The notes below the pieces were generated by a model. That model was not told where the DNA came from. It did not search any database and saw only the letters and a program-made list of their open reading frames with translations. From contig JAVTVY010033779.1 in NCBI GenBank assembly GCA_036873755.1, positions 1 through 64,000 on the forward strand: 64,000 nt of DNA, read 5' to 3'. The position numbers were made by a program, and so were the translations under genes. Of this stretch, positions 20,153 to 33,069 are shown one piece after another (within the stretch, counting starts at the first letter, position 1; each line of letters starts with the position of its first letter). Source of the DNA: Hanleya hanleyi (taxonomy: Eukaryota > Mollusca > Polyplacophora > Lepidopleurida > Hanleyidae).

Positions 20153-20722
20153 CGCAGAATTCAATGCCAGCGCACTATGGACGCCACGCGAAAAAACGAA
20201 AAGACGAGATTGTATCGAATCTCGTCTTTTCGTTTTCTCGTCTTTTCGTTTTCTCGTCTTTTCGTTTTCTCGTTTTCTCGTCTTTTCGTTTTCTCGTTTT
20301 TTCGTCTTTTCGTTTACTCGTCTTTTCGTTTACTCGTTTTTTCGTTTTCTCGTTTTTTCGCCTTTTGATAACGCGAAAAAACGAAAAAACGAGATCGGAT
20401 CGAATCTCGTGTTTTCGTTTTCTCGTTTTTTCGCCTTTTGATAACGCGAGAAAACGAAAAAACGTGGCGAAAAGACGAGATTTTTGGCTCTCGTTTTCTC
20501 GTCTTTTCGCCTCGCATTCTCGTCTTTTCGCCTTGCAATCTCGTGTTTTCGTGCCGCGCGTTATCAAAACACGAGAAAACGAAAAGACGAAGAGAGGAGA
20601 AAAAGGCAAAATCTCGCGAAATTAGACACAATCTCGTCTTTTCGTTTTCTCGCGCCGCGCGTTATTGAAGGCGAAAAAACGAAAAAACGAAAAGACGAGA
20701 TTGGCCGCATCCGGCTTCCATA
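20153..20722 (+). mobile_element. Truncated right arm of the foldback element (copy 2)
   Basis: Duplicate of 10780-11357 without the left arm and loop, ending in the intact terminus and the following GCGTCA. About nine bases fewer than copy 1 in the CTCGTTTT array. Confidence 0.85.
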
Positions 20723-20728
20723 GCGTCA

Positions 20729-21655
20729 CTATTTCTAAAAACTCTGGCGTTGAATGTATGTGGATATTGAAAAACTCAAAATGTCTTACGGAAGAACTTG
20801 ATGCTAAAGGTCACATACCGTATAGACTTGTATCCACAATACTATATTACAATCCCTCATCGGGACCTTATGACCGTCTAAGTTCATTAATAGGATGTGT
20901 TCAAGAAAACTGATCGTAGATATATTAATGTCGGATGCCATAAAGCATTCTTTAGCTCTACTACATACGGGCTATATCATTCATGGGATGTGTCTTTGTA
21001 TATAGAGCTGCTCGAATTTCTCATTAATAATATCTGTGTGGAATTTGCCAACACAATATATCAGCAGCATGTAGGTATTCCAATGGATACTAATTGTGCA
21101 CCCCTGTTGACTGACCTATATCTGTTCTCTTATGAATATGACTATATGCAGGCGCTTTCAAAAACCGATCCATTCAAAGCCCGTTCCTTCTCATTCACCA
21201 AACGCTATATAGACGATCTTCTCGCTGTGGATAATTGCTATATAAATGACGCAGTGAAAGATATATATCCGCCTTCACTGGATTTGAAGGAAACTGCAGA
21301 TAGCCCTACGGGCACATCATATTTAGACCTATAACTCTATAAAAATGAAGCGGGCCTTCTCTCTCGTCGAATGTATGACAAAATAGATGATTACAATTTC
21401 GACATCGTTAACTATCCCTTTCTGGACAGTAATATTCCAGTGGGACCTGCATATGGCGTATACATATCACGCCTTGTAGCATTTGCTAGATCCTGTGTTA
21501 AATTAATCAACATCACAAAACATTGTTGCAGAACCTTATAAAACAGGGCTACACCACCAAGCGCCTCCACTCAAAGTTTCTCAAATTTGGCGATACATAT
21601 CGCATGCTGATAGCAAAATAAGAGAGTAGCGTGCAAGATCTATGACGTTACGTTT
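20729..21655 (+). pseudogene. YIDD reverse transcriptase fragment (copy 2)
   Basis: Duplicate of 11364-12290 with the same lesions: the deletion and frameshift near 20850-20890 and the TAA at 21332-21334. RYIDDLLAVDN is retained. Shared lesions show that the decay preceded the duplication. Confidence 0.8.
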
Positions 21656-22475
21656 CGTAACTTGTGTCTAATTCCACTTAACCCGGGACTAGGGACCGTA
21701 TGATCCCATGTACTTCAAGACCCTCATGCTACTCATATGAACAGGCACAATCAAAGCGTGACAGATACATCATTCTTTAGATGACTACTTTACAACGAAT
21801 ATTATGGATTAAGAATACTGATCAGCGATACGATTTGATATTTTTGGAACATCATGATGTCTTATCGGCATCATTGAAAACTGTTGACCGCTTCTCTCTT
21901 GCAGGAAACAAGCCTATGTTTTTGTATTCATGATTGTCTTTTTGAATTTGGTGCTAATACTGTTATATGGAATATGAAATAGGTCTCTGGATTATGGACG
22001 CGGATATTCTCTAATGGACGACGGCTGAATTATGAATGACAGACCAGATGATTTGTAAGAGCATGGATAGACTATAGGCGACTCAATACTTTTTAAAGTG
22101 AGTTTTACATAGTCCTATTGATTTAAAGACAAATTTACAAGCTGTAGCAGTTCGTGTTACTTTGAATTCTGTATCCACATTATGAATGGTATACATACCT
22201 TCAGCTCCCTAAACCTTGTTTGCTGATGGGTGATTTTAGCGGTCGTAGAAAGTTTTGGGATAATGAAAAGAACTGTAAAGGAAACATTCTTGAAGATTTT
22301 ATATAAAATATTTTTTTGTGTATTTTAATGACGGTTCTTATACACATTTGTCCTCAGCTCATGGAACCTATTCAGCATTATCCCTATGCGTCAGAGTTTG
22401 TTCTGAATCGCTCTCCATTACCAATGTTGGATCTTCCAGCCAGTAGTTGGATCATATCGTCTTTTCCTTGACCTA
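21656..22475 (+). repeat. Retroelement tail and LINE endonuclease relic (copy 2)
   Basis: Duplicate of 12291-13110, with the same damage. Confidence 0.7.
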
Positions 22476-25140
22476 TTATCTATCTATTTAAAATCGGTAG
22501 CTCAGTTACTGACGTTGGTATTTGAAACACCATTAAAATCGTAATCCCCCAGATAAACTGGAGATATTACAAGTCACCCACAGTCGTAGGTCGGTCCGAA
22601 TGAGTCGAAAGCCCGATAAGCTTCTCGGCCATCCGCGCCTCGACATTGGATGTTCTTGGTCGCTCATAATCCTCTCTGGCGAAATTTTGTTAATCTTGAC
22701 AAGGACATCACGGCGATTTCTTTAGTTCTACAGCCAGGAAGATCAGATTACATCTTTTCGATGTGTCCAACTGATAGCGGAATTTTCGGTCTCTGGTTGG
22801 GTTGACATAGATGAAAAAGGATTTCCCAGGCGATAGAAGCCGAAATCAACCATTCTATTGTATTTTACTGATACAGTTAAGTAAATGACTTCCTCTTATT
22901 GACAGAAGATAACTGTGTATTTTTTAGGAAAATGGAAAAGGAAAAAAAGGAAAATGCCGATAATATAGTCGCACAAATCGAACTCTGTTTTGGAACAACA
23001 AAATAACCTTATGGGATATCTCATATATTTAATTAAATTCGCTAGATTACTGCACTAATGCAGAGATTTGGAAACAAAATATGAGTAATATTTTTACAAA
23101 ATGTTACTAGCTAATAATATATCTTCATTATATCGCAAAAAGCTTCCTAATAGAATGCAATCTGTAGATTATATGCGGACCTTTCTTCCCTGTCGCCACT
23201 TCCCCGCAATATAATTCCCGATCGGTAAATGTGATGAGTTATTCACTTACATTTAATCAAATACAGAGGGGAAGAATCGCAACACGAGATATTTATTTGT
23301 AATATACTTAACTTCTGTTTTGTTGGATGAATAAATTGAGAGAATATGAGTATGACGAGATTGGAGGACCGAAAGTATCACATGTAATATAAGTTTGTCC
23401 TACTCAAGAATGAAATGGTTAAGAGACGTACCCTAGCTTATATTATACCACCAGCATTTGTATAGGCGAGAACTCCGATTATTCCCACTTGAGGACAGAA
23501 AAAACACATGCTTCCATAACCGCAACATCAACCAAAAGCGCGATTTTAACTACTCTTCAAACTGACCGAGCAAGCTGACATCTCAAGATTGAATTACATA
23601 TACTTAAGATAACAATTCATACTTAAGTGTAGATATCAATGAGATGTTGTGCTGACATGTGGGAATGGTTATAGTATATGCAAACCTAGCAATAAGGTGT
23701 CTCCTAAATTTTTGCCTGAAATAATTCAGCGTGACTTGACACGAAGACAGTTTTGTTATTGTTTAACTATTAGCTCTGTGGATTTAGAAACAACTCCGCC
23801 TGTTTGCCAACATTTCTTATGCAACAACTGGCGGACACACCGAAATTGCAAGACAAACAAATTTGGTTGAATTCAACGACTTGGAGTTGTGTTTGTGAGT
23901 GTGTGTGTGTGGGGGGGAGGGGGTGGGTGTAGGCGAATGAGTGAGGACGACATGGTGAAATTTCATAACTATGGGTTAAGATGTATCGAATTATTTTCTT
24001 CAAAACAAGTATGAAATATCAAGATGAATAACGTAAATAAAATGGGTCCCTGTATTACATAAACCCTGCAATTCCCTGTTTGTCAACACATATAGTACAC
24101 TCGGGTCCATTTTGCAAAATAAAACACATTTGCTTGACGACAAGAGCGGTGATGCAAGAGAAGCGTTTCTTTGACGGCAAATTTTTTACATAGCAGAAAC
24201 GGAAGAATTGATACATTTTATAGTCTATTTTGTTGAGATCTATTTAGTGATAATCTGTATTGTTTGGTCATGTTATTATAATAATGTCTCAAAATCGCCC
24301 TGTTTCCGGACAGTATTTGCCTATATCACCCAATTGGCGTAGCGTTTAAATTAAAATCTATTCTTTAGTTCCTTGTGTGAATAATTAGAAAAATTTAATG
24401 CTGAATGCTTCTGTTAAACTCATACACATCACGGAATATTCCCCCGCCGTCCCTGTCCTTCGTGTTCTTTTCGAGTGTAGGAAATGTCCCACACCCCCGA
24501 AAAGATTCCCCAGGAAATATCCCCCCACCCGGTAATATTCCTCCCTTGTAAACTCCCCCCCCCTAGGATTTTCTCGCCTTCCGCCCCCCCCCCTCACCAC
24601 CTTTCAGATTTCTCGGTGTTAGGCAAAACCACAGAACAAAATATGTAAACTAGAGGTTCCGCTTTGACACTTGAGTTGCCGCTCCGGCATGAAGCCTTTG
24701 CTGGTTGATTTTTTAAGCAGAAACTACGTCTCCCCCAACCTCCCACCTTGCCTTGAGTGGGCACTTAATTTAAGGGAAAGTCCTATAAAATTAATGTAGC
24801 AATAAGTATCCTAAACAAAGCTGTGCATCTAAAAATATTAATTACAAAGAGGCGATTTTCATTGCTGCAGTAACCCAGTGAGCAGTCGGGATTTGTATAG
24901 CAATGAGTGAATTGCCGACATCTACAGCGTCCAACCAATGTGAAATACATGTAATTGTGAAGCATCAACTATTTCGAAACTGATCACATTACAGGAAAGA
25001 TGCAAAACATACAAGAGCCACAGCTATAGTATACATACTGTACCGTATAGAAGTTCCATGCATCTGCCTTCAGTAGTTTCCAAGATTTGGATTGAACGAA
25101 AATTGGACAGACAGATAAGCACATTTTGCATGGTCTCACC
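22476..25140. other. Gene-less spacer (copy 2)
   Basis: Duplicate of 13111-15780. The G-run near 23910 is shorter than at 14545. No gene recognised. Confidence 0.5.
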
Positions 25141-25142
25141 CA

Positions 25143-27230
25143 AGCAATAGCTCACACCAAAACCTAATTAGATCATAAGGCCATTTCAATGAAGCTTCCA
25201 TCCAAGTTTGGTGAAATTTCATCCAGTAGTTCTCCACATATCTTGTAGACAAGAGTAGTCCTGTACATACATGTAACAGAGCTGGACATCAGAAACAGAT
25301 GGATGCAGGCAAACAAACCAAAACCTAATCAGATGAAGAGGCCATCACGATAAAGCTGCCATCCAAGTTCGGGGAAATTCCATCCAGTAGTTCTTCAGAT
25401 ATTTTACAGACATGTCTTGTCTATACATGTACAAGTAGACAGACGGATGAACACCAAACACGCGCGCACACCAAAATATAATAAGATGCGGAGGTAGAAG
25501 TAGATGGACAGGCAAACCATACCCAGACGAACGCATACATGCATACCGAAACATAATCAGATGAGCCCATTGCAATGAAGCTTCCACCCAAGTTTGACGA
25601 AATTCCATGGGGTAGTTCTCCAGATATCTTGCAGACAAGGCTTGTATATACATGTACAAGTAGATGGACGGACGGATGAACACGAACGAACGCTCGCACA
25701 CACACACCAAAACCTAATCAGACGAGGGGCTATCCCAATGAAGCTTCCATCCAAGTTTGGTGAAATTCCGTCGAGTAGTTCTCCATATATCTTGCAGATA
25801 AGGTCTGTATATACATGAACAATTAGATGGACGGACGGACGATGGACATGGATAAATGCACACACACACCCAAACCTAATCAAATGAGGGGTTCTTCAGA
25901 TATCTTGCAGAAAGGGCCTGTATATACATATACATGTACAAGTACATGGACAGACGGACGGGCACCGAACATGGACAAACGCACACACAAACCAAAACCT
26001 AATCAGATGAGAGGGCTATCCCAATAAATCTTCCATCCAAGTTTGGTGAAATTCCGTCTAGTAGTTCTCCAGATATCTTGCAGACAAGGTATGTATATAC
26101 ATGAACAATTAGATGGACGGACGGACGATGGAATGGATAAATGCACACACACACCCAAACCTAATCAGACGAGGGGCTATCCCAATGAAGCTTCCATCCA
26201 CGTTTGGTGAAATTCCGTCGAGTAGTTCTCCAGATATCTTGCAGACAAGGTCTGTATATACATGAACAATTAGATGGACGGACGGACGATGGACATGGAT
26301 GAAGGCACACACACACCCAAACCTAATCAAATGAGGGGTTCTTCAGATATCTTGCAGAAAGGGCCTGTATATACATATACATGTACAAGTATATGGACAC
26401 AAGGACAGACACCGAACATGGACGAACGCACACACAAACCAAAACCTAATCAGATGATAGGGCTATCCCAATAAAGCGTCCATCCAAGTTTGGTGAACTT
26501 CCGTCAAGTAATGATATCTTGCAGACAAGGCCTGTATATACATGTACAAGTAGATGAACGGACGGACGGACGGACACCGGCCACGGATGAATGCATGCAC
26601 ACACACACACCAAAACCTGATCAAATGAGGGGGCTATCGCAATGAAGCTTCCATCCATGTTTGGTGAAATTCCATCCAGTAGTTCTCACGATATCTTGCA
26701 GACAAGGCCTGTATATACATGTACAAGTAGATGGATGGACGGACGGACACCAGATGCGGCTAAACGCATGCACGCATACCAAAACCTAATCAAATGAGGG
26801 GGCTAACTCACTGAAGCTTCCAGCCAAGTTTGGTGAAATTCCGTCCAGTAGTTCTCAAAATATCTTGCAGACAAGGCCTGTATATACATGTACAAGTAGA
26901 TGGACGGACGGACAGACACCGGACACGGATGAATGCACGCACACACACCAAAACCTAATGAAATGAGGGGGCTATCTCACTAAAGCTTCCATCCAAGTTT
27001 GGGGAAATTGCGCCTAGTAGTTCTCAAGATATCTTGCAGACAAGGCCTGTATATACATGTACAAGTAGATGGAAGGACGGACGGACACCGGACACGGATG
27101 AATGCACGCACATCCACCAAAACCTAATCAAATGAGGGGATTATCCCAATGAAGCTTCCATCCAAGTTTGGTGAAATTCCATCAGTAGTTCTCAAGATAT
27201 CTTGCAGGCAATGCAAGGGGACGGACAGAC
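25143..27230 (+). repeat. Tandem repeat array, ~125-170-bp units (copy 2)
   Basis: Same unit as 15790-17330, about 13 units. Extra units lie around 25320-25560 and 25995-26160, and another around 26905-27070. Confidence 0.85.
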
Positions 27231-27556
27231 ATCCATCCATCCAGATAGACAGACAGACAGACTGACAGACAGCACAAACACTAGATGTTGGGGGAGACAT
27301 AAATATATATATATATTTATTTCAGTCATGCAATATTATATTGGTAATGTCATCAGAGGCGTGGGAAGCCCCCCCCTATTATTGATTTGGGGGGGGAGGG
27401 GGTATCTTTGACTAACTCACCAAATTAAAGATAGAGTGTTGGGACGTGTAGTGGTGCGTTATAGGTCAGTTTTGTTTGTGTTAAACCCCGAAGTCAAATG
27501 GAATCGGGCATATTCTTCAATATCGATGCGTGTTTATGCGAAACAAATGTGAAAAT

Positions 27557-29022
27557 AGAACCATAATCTATATACATTGTATATTTTTTATCATTCAGAA
27601 AGTGATCGTATAACAGTATTTTCGTTATTGTGGGATAACACTATCTTAGAATAGCACAAATTCTAGCGCTGAAAATTTGATCGAGTCCCGTGCGGGACCG
27701 AACCAGCGACCCCAGAGTCAGGCACCTAATCGCCAGCACTGTATGTCGGCGATCCAAACCACTCGGCCAACGGGCCTCCCACTAAAATAGGAGGTAGCAG
27801 ACCGGTAGTCTTGAAAGCGAACATACAGTACCCCTCTGATGATCGAAATGACACAGCTCCCAAAGCTGAATAGATATATTTTTTATCATTCAGAAAGTGA
27901 TCGTATCACACTATTTTCGTTATTTTGGGATAACGCTATCTTAGAATAGCACAAATTCTAGCGCTGAAAATATGGTCGAGTCCCGCGCGGGATTCGAACC
28001 AGCGAACCCAGAGTCAGGCACCTATTCACCAGCACTGTATGTCGGCGATCTAAACCACTCGGCCAAGGGGCCTCCCATTAGAATAGGAGGTAGCAGACCG
28101 GTAGTCTTGAAAGCGAACATACAGTACCCCTCTGATGATCGAAATGACACAGCTCCCAAAGCTGAATAGATATATTTTTTTATCATTCAGAAAGTGATCG
28201 TATAACAGTATTTAAGTTATTTTGGGATAACACTATCTTAGAATTGCACAAATTCTAGCGCTGAAAATTTGGTCGAGTCCCGTGCGGGATTCGAACCAGC
28301 GACCCCAGAGGCAGGCACCTAATCGCCAGCACTGTATGTCGGCGATCTAAACCACTCGGCCAACGGGCCTCCCACTAAAATAGGAGGCAGCAGACCGGTA
28401 GACTTGAAATCGAACATACAGTACCCCTCTGATGATAGAAATGACACAGCTCCCAAAGCTGAATAGATATATTTTTGATCATTCAGAAAGTGATCGTATT
28501 AACACTATCTTAGAATAGAACGAATTCTAGCGCTGAAAATTTGGTCGAGTCCCGTGCGGGATTTATAATATATAAATCCCGCACGGGATTCGACCAAATT
28601 TTCAGCGCTAGAATTTGTGCTATTCTAAGATAGTGTTATCCCAAAATAACGAAAATACTGTTATACGTTCACTTTCTGAATGACAAAAAAATATATCTAT
28701 TCAGCTTTGGGAGCCGTGTCATTTCGATCATCAGAGGGGTACTGTATGTTCGCTTTCAAGACTACCGGTCTGCTACCTCCTATTTCAGTGGGATGCCCGT
28801 TGGCCGAATGGTTTAGATCGCCGACATAGTGCTGGCGATTAGGTGCCTGACTCTGGGGTCGCTGGTTCGAATCCCGCACGGGACTCGACCAAATTTTCAG
28901 CGCTAGAATTTGTGATAATCGAAGATAGTGTTATCCGTAAATAACGAAAATACGATCACTTTCTAAATGATCAAAATATATCTATTCAGCTGTGGGAGCT
29001 GTGTCATTACAATCATCAGAGG
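27557..29022. repeat. tRNA-derived SINE array with palindromic turn (copy 2)
   Basis: Duplicate of 17660-19130. The palindromic turn is near 28561-28586. tRNA-like heads sit in minus orientation before it and in plus orientation at about 28795-28883 after it. Confidence 0.75.
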
Positions 29023-29549
29023 GGTACTAGTAGTAGGTAAAGAGCTTTTGGACGCATATTGACCTCATTTCCACCTCATTTCAAGGTCACAGAGGTCAAG
29101 TGGCGTATAGTTCCGGCAGAAGGACCAAAAGCTACCTCCAGCACAGGAGAGTTCCAAATTTGCATATCACGTGACCCAGGTCAAAGATGTATTCATCCGC
29201 GGTGATGCGGTCATGTCTGGCGGTGATTCGGTCGCGGGAAAACCCTTCCGCGGAGAAAAAGTAGTCCCTAGATAAAATGGTCCGATTGGGTCGAGTGAGG
29301 TATCAAAGTGAAGCTTAGGTGAAGGGGCATCTAATGGGCTGGGTGTGGGATTGAAATAGCGGCATTGTGCGCATGCGCGGTGGCCCAAGTGTATGGAAAT
29401 AGCCGTTTTGGGATGTAGGGGAGCTACTAATGGTCCAATGGGATCGAGTGAGGTATCAAAGTGAAGCTTATGTGAGGGGGGTATTTGATGGGGTGGGTGC
29501 ATGTAAAATTTTTCCTGAATAAAAAAAATACGGAACACGGACTTTATCG

Positions 29550-30245
29550 AAAAGCCTGGGAAAATGCCTATATGGGGTATGGGGGGTATATAGGTCGCCG
29601 GGCTTATCGGGGCTTGCCTATCAATAGAGTTATCTCCCCCTAGTTCCAGGGTGGGTGTATGTAAAATTTTTCCTGAAAGAATACGGAACACGGACTTTAT
29701 TCTAAATTACGGGAAAATGCCTATATGGGGTATGGGAGGTATAGGACCATCCTGGGAAACCTACTTCTCGACATTTGCGGTATAGGTTGTGGGGTCGCGT
29801 TTTCTTAGTCTCGTCATTTAGAACATGATAGGAAGTGTCCCGGCACGAATCGGTGAAATGTTTGAAAAAAACTCACCGAGCCCCATATAGTCCCATACTG
29901 GGGGTATAGGATCAATGTTTGTCCCCCTGGGAAACGTACTTCTATACATTTGCGGTAGGGTTGTGGGATGTCGTTTTACTCGTCTCGTCATTTAGAACAT
30001 GATAGGAAGTGTCCCCGTGCGAATCGGTGAAATTTTTGAAAAAGTACGATATAGCCCCATATAGACATATATATATAAATATATATTCCCATACTGGAGG
30101 TATAGGATCAATGTTTGTCCCCCTGGGAAACCTACTTCTCGACGTTTGCGGTAGGGTTGTGGTGTCTCGTTTTTCACGTCTCGTCATGTAGAACATCATA
30201 GCAAGGGTCCCGGAGCGAATCGGTGAAATTTTTGAAAAAAGTCAC
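29550..30245 (-). repeat. ~155-bp tandem units in the left arm
   Basis: Four partial or full units marked by TTTGCGGTA, GTCATTTAGAACATGATAGGAAGTGTCCC and GCGAATCGGTGAAATTTTTGAAAAA. Mirror units are at about 35605-36130. Short frames such as 29942-30199 are products of this repeat and not genes. Confidence 0.75.
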
Positions 30246-30428
30246 CAAGGCCTGGGTAGGCCCATAGGCCTATACTGCATGGCTATGGGCTATAGACGCA
30301 TACGGGGTGGACATGTTGGAGTCTAGGTGAGCCCCTAATGATCCTATGAGGTCGTATGAGGTCTTATTTTGAAGCTCTCATGCAGGAGCATCCGGCTGGG
30401 CTAATGGTTCGTCCGTGTTCAATAGTCT

Positions 30429-30438
30429 GCGCATGCGC
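30429..30438. promoter_or_regulatory. NRF1-like palindrome, left arm
   Basis: GCGCATGCGC in the larger TGCGCATGCGCA. Mirror or related sites are at 32934-32943, 35237-35246 and 35415-35424. Related sites with one flanking change are at 2714-2723, 19473-19482 and 29369-29378. Confidence 0.55.
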
Positions 30439-30659
30439 AGACTGGCCCGTAGTATAGAAAGTAGGCATTTTGGGTGCTATGTAGGGGTGTGTTTAGGATA
30501 GAGATGGGCCATTCACGGTTCGAATGGGTCGTGTGAGGTGTCAAATTTTGGGGCAGTACATGAAGGTGTTTGGGATAGAGAGGGACCATCCTTGGTCCGA
30601 ATGCGTCGTGTGAGGTGTCATTTTGTTGCTCTCGGGGGGTACATTCCGATTTGAGGGGT

Positions 30660-31200
30660 GTCCGCGTCATCTGTGACGTCATCGGTGACGTCATCGGTAC
30701 GAGTAGTAGCGAAAGTGGACATTTTCGGGCAGTACATGAAGGTGTTTGGGGCCATCTTGTAGTTCTCGGGGTGTACATTCCGATTTGAGGGATGTCCGCG
30801 TCATCTGTGACGTCATTGATGACGTCATCGGTACGAGTAGTAGCGAAAGTGGACATTTTGTGGGTGCGTGGGGGTGAGTTTGGTGTAGATAGGGACTATC
30901 CTTAGTCCGAATGCGTCGTGTGAGGTGTCATTTTGTAGCTCTCGAGGTGTACATTCTGAGTTGAGGCATGTCCGAAGCATCTGTGACGTCATTGTTGACG
31001 TCATCAGTAGGAGTAGTAGCGAAAGTGGACATTTTGGGGCAGTGAAGGAAGGTATTCGCAGTAGAGAGGAACCATCCTTGGTCCGAATGCGTCCTGAGAG
31101 GTGTCATGTTGTAGCTCTCAGGGTGTACATTCCGAGTTGAGGGATATCCACAGCATCTGTGACGTCATTGGTGACGTCATCAGTACGAGTAGTAGCGAAA
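30660..31200 (-). promoter_or_regulatory. CRE-doublet array, left arm
   Basis: Eight perfect TGACGTCA palindromes in four pairs: 30674/30686, 30808/30820, 30984/30996 and 31160/31172. Within each pair the starts are exactly 12 bp apart. The last three pairs repeat every 176 bp. TGACGTCA is the CREB/ATF consensus. Each pair is followed by GTACGAGTAGTAGCGAAAGTGG or a close variant. Confidence 0.7.
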
Positions 31201-31491
31201 GTGGGCATTTTTTAGCAGTGAAGGATGTTATTTGGTGTAGAGATGGACCATCCGCGGTGCGAATGCGTCGTGTGAGGTCCACCAAAGCCATTCTTAATGC
31301 TTCAACGCCCTGGTGAAATAGCTCAGAAGCTCTGATATTCCATGGAATTGTCACTAATTCTTCGAAATGCAGTGACGCCCTCGACGCCCGTCGTTACGCT
31401 TTAACACTCTAACATAACACTATGATATAGACCGGAGAGAGAACAACAACAGCAACAACAACAAGGATGACACATGAGAGAACAACAACAA

Positions 31492-31575
31492 CGCCCCAAC
31501 ACCAAGTGGATAGTGGAGAGGGTAGCCAATGTTACGTTCTTCGTGGTTAAACTGACCACCACCCCGATCGGATGA
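31492..31575 (+). pseudogene. C-terminal remnant of a second zinc-finger gene copy
   Basis: 27 codons and a TGA encode RPNTKWIVERVANVTFF and a following KLTTTPIG ending. They align with the last part of the 306-aa protein at 1530-2450 (RPNIQWVVERVTNVTFF, KLTDNP), though that protein runs ten or so residues further. There is no upstream coding sequence: the frame abuts a (CAA)n tract of the left arm directly. The remnant retains a clean open frame but no start or promoter. Confidence 0.8.
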
Positions 31576-31674
31576 AAGTATTCACCCATGCACTGATAGA
31601 TTCTCAGAATGCGCAAACAACTATCTGAGGATATGTTGCCTCAACGGCATCCTGGCCTGCCCGACGGTGATTAG

Positions 31675-31680
31675 AATAAA
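31675..31680 (+). terminator. Poly(A) signal after the zinc-finger remnant
   Basis: AATAAA 100 nt past the remnant's stop codon, closely matching the 94-nt distance at 2544-2549. Confidence 0.45.
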
Positions 31681-31826
31681 CGGTTCAGAGCGAACATGGC
31701 CGAAGATGGAACTTTCTGAAATGGAGACTTCTGATTGGACAAGAATACATCTAACGGACAGGAACGAATATGAAACATGCAAATGGTGGCCTCTGATTGG
31801 ACAAGAATCTTCTTGAATTGTAAATA

Positions 31827-31855
31827 TACCCAACGCGGCTCCCCCAGCGTGGGTA
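31827..31855. other. Bulged stem-loop, second copy
   Basis: TACCCAACGC pairs with GCGTGGGTA around a GGCTCCCCCA loop, with one bulged A. Equivalent to 2598-2628, with a compensated base pair and the same TGATGTAACATTGGGG flank. Confidence 0.65.
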
Positions 31856-32230
31856 TGATGTAACATTGGGGAGAATACACTATATGAAAAAAACTTCTTG
31901 TTGTTGTTGTTCTCTCATGTGTCATCCTTGTTGTTGTTGCTGTTGTTGTTCTCTCTCCGGTCTATATAATAGTGTTATGTTAGAGTGTTAAAGCGTAACG
32001 ACGGGCGTCGAGGGCGTCACTGCATTTCGAAGAATTAGTGACAATTCCATGGAATATCAGAGCTTCTGAGCTATTTCACCAGGGCGTTGAAGCATTAAGA
32101 ATGACTTTGGTGGGCGTTGCTACAAGATGACACCTCACACGACGCATTCGCACCGCGGATGGTCCATCTCTACACCAAATAACATCCTTCACTGCTAAAA
32201 AATGCCCACTTTCGCTACTACTCGTACTGA

Positions 32231-32778
32231 TGACGTCACCAATGACGTCACAGATGCTGTGGATATCCCTCAACTCGGAATGTACACCCCGAGAGCTACA
32301 ACATGACACCTCTCAGGACGCATTCGGACCAAGGATGGTTCCTCTCTACTCCGAATACCTTCCTTCACTGCCCCAAAATGTCCACTTTCGCTACTACTCC
32401 TACTGATGACGTCAACAATGACGTCACAGATGCTTCGGACATGCCTCAACTCGGAATGTACACCTCGAGAGCTACAAAATGACACCTCACACGACGCATT
32501 CGGACTAAGGATAGTCCCTCTCTACACCAAACTCACCCCCACGCACCCACAAAATGTCCACTTTCGCTACTACTCGTACCGATGACGTCATCAATGACGT
32601 CACAGATGACGCGGACATCCCTCAAATCGGAATGTACACCCCGAGAACTACAAGATGGCACCTTCCAGGACGCATTCGAACCGTGAATAGCCCATCTCGA
32701 CCCCAAATACCTTCATGTACTGCCCGAAAATGTCCACTTTTGCTACTACTCGTACCGATGACGTCACCGATGACGTCA
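32231..32778 (+). promoter_or_regulatory. CRE-doublet array, right arm inner block
   Basis: Pairs of TGACGTCA start at 32231/32243, 32407/32419, 32583/32595 and 32759/32771, each pair exactly 12 bp apart, with a constant 176-bp period. This is the mirror image of the left-arm block. Confidence 0.7.
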
Positions 32779-33069
32779 CAGATGACGCGGACACCCCTCA
32801 AATCGGAATGTACCCACCAAGAGCAACAAAATGACACCTCACACGACGCATTCGGACCAAGGATGGTCCCTCTCTATCCCAAACACCTTCATGTACTGCC
32901 CCAAAATGGCCACTTTACTTACTACAACCAACTGCGCATGCGCAGATTGACGCGACTTGCATTCAAAAACACGCCATTCTGACTCTACCCCACACAAGCT
33001 TCACTTTGACACCCTCCACGACCCATTCGAACCAAGGATGGTCCCTCTCTACCCCAAACACACCCCTAC

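Larger units (their letters stand above)
20153..30048 (+). repeat. Tandem duplication, copy 2 (9,896 bp)
   Basis: Starts with the same CGCAGAATTCAATGCC that begins copy 1 and ends with the same TTTTTGAAAAAGTACG, then continues into unique sequence of the giant inverted repeat. It is 523 bp longer than copy 1, mainly from extra units in the 25.1-27.2-kb tandem array. Confidence 0.9.

Noticed and set aside
30419..32982. Frames of 70-145 aa in the arms of the giant inverted repeat
   Set aside because: Repeated at each 176-bp unit and on both strands. They encode the CRE repeat region, not a protein family.
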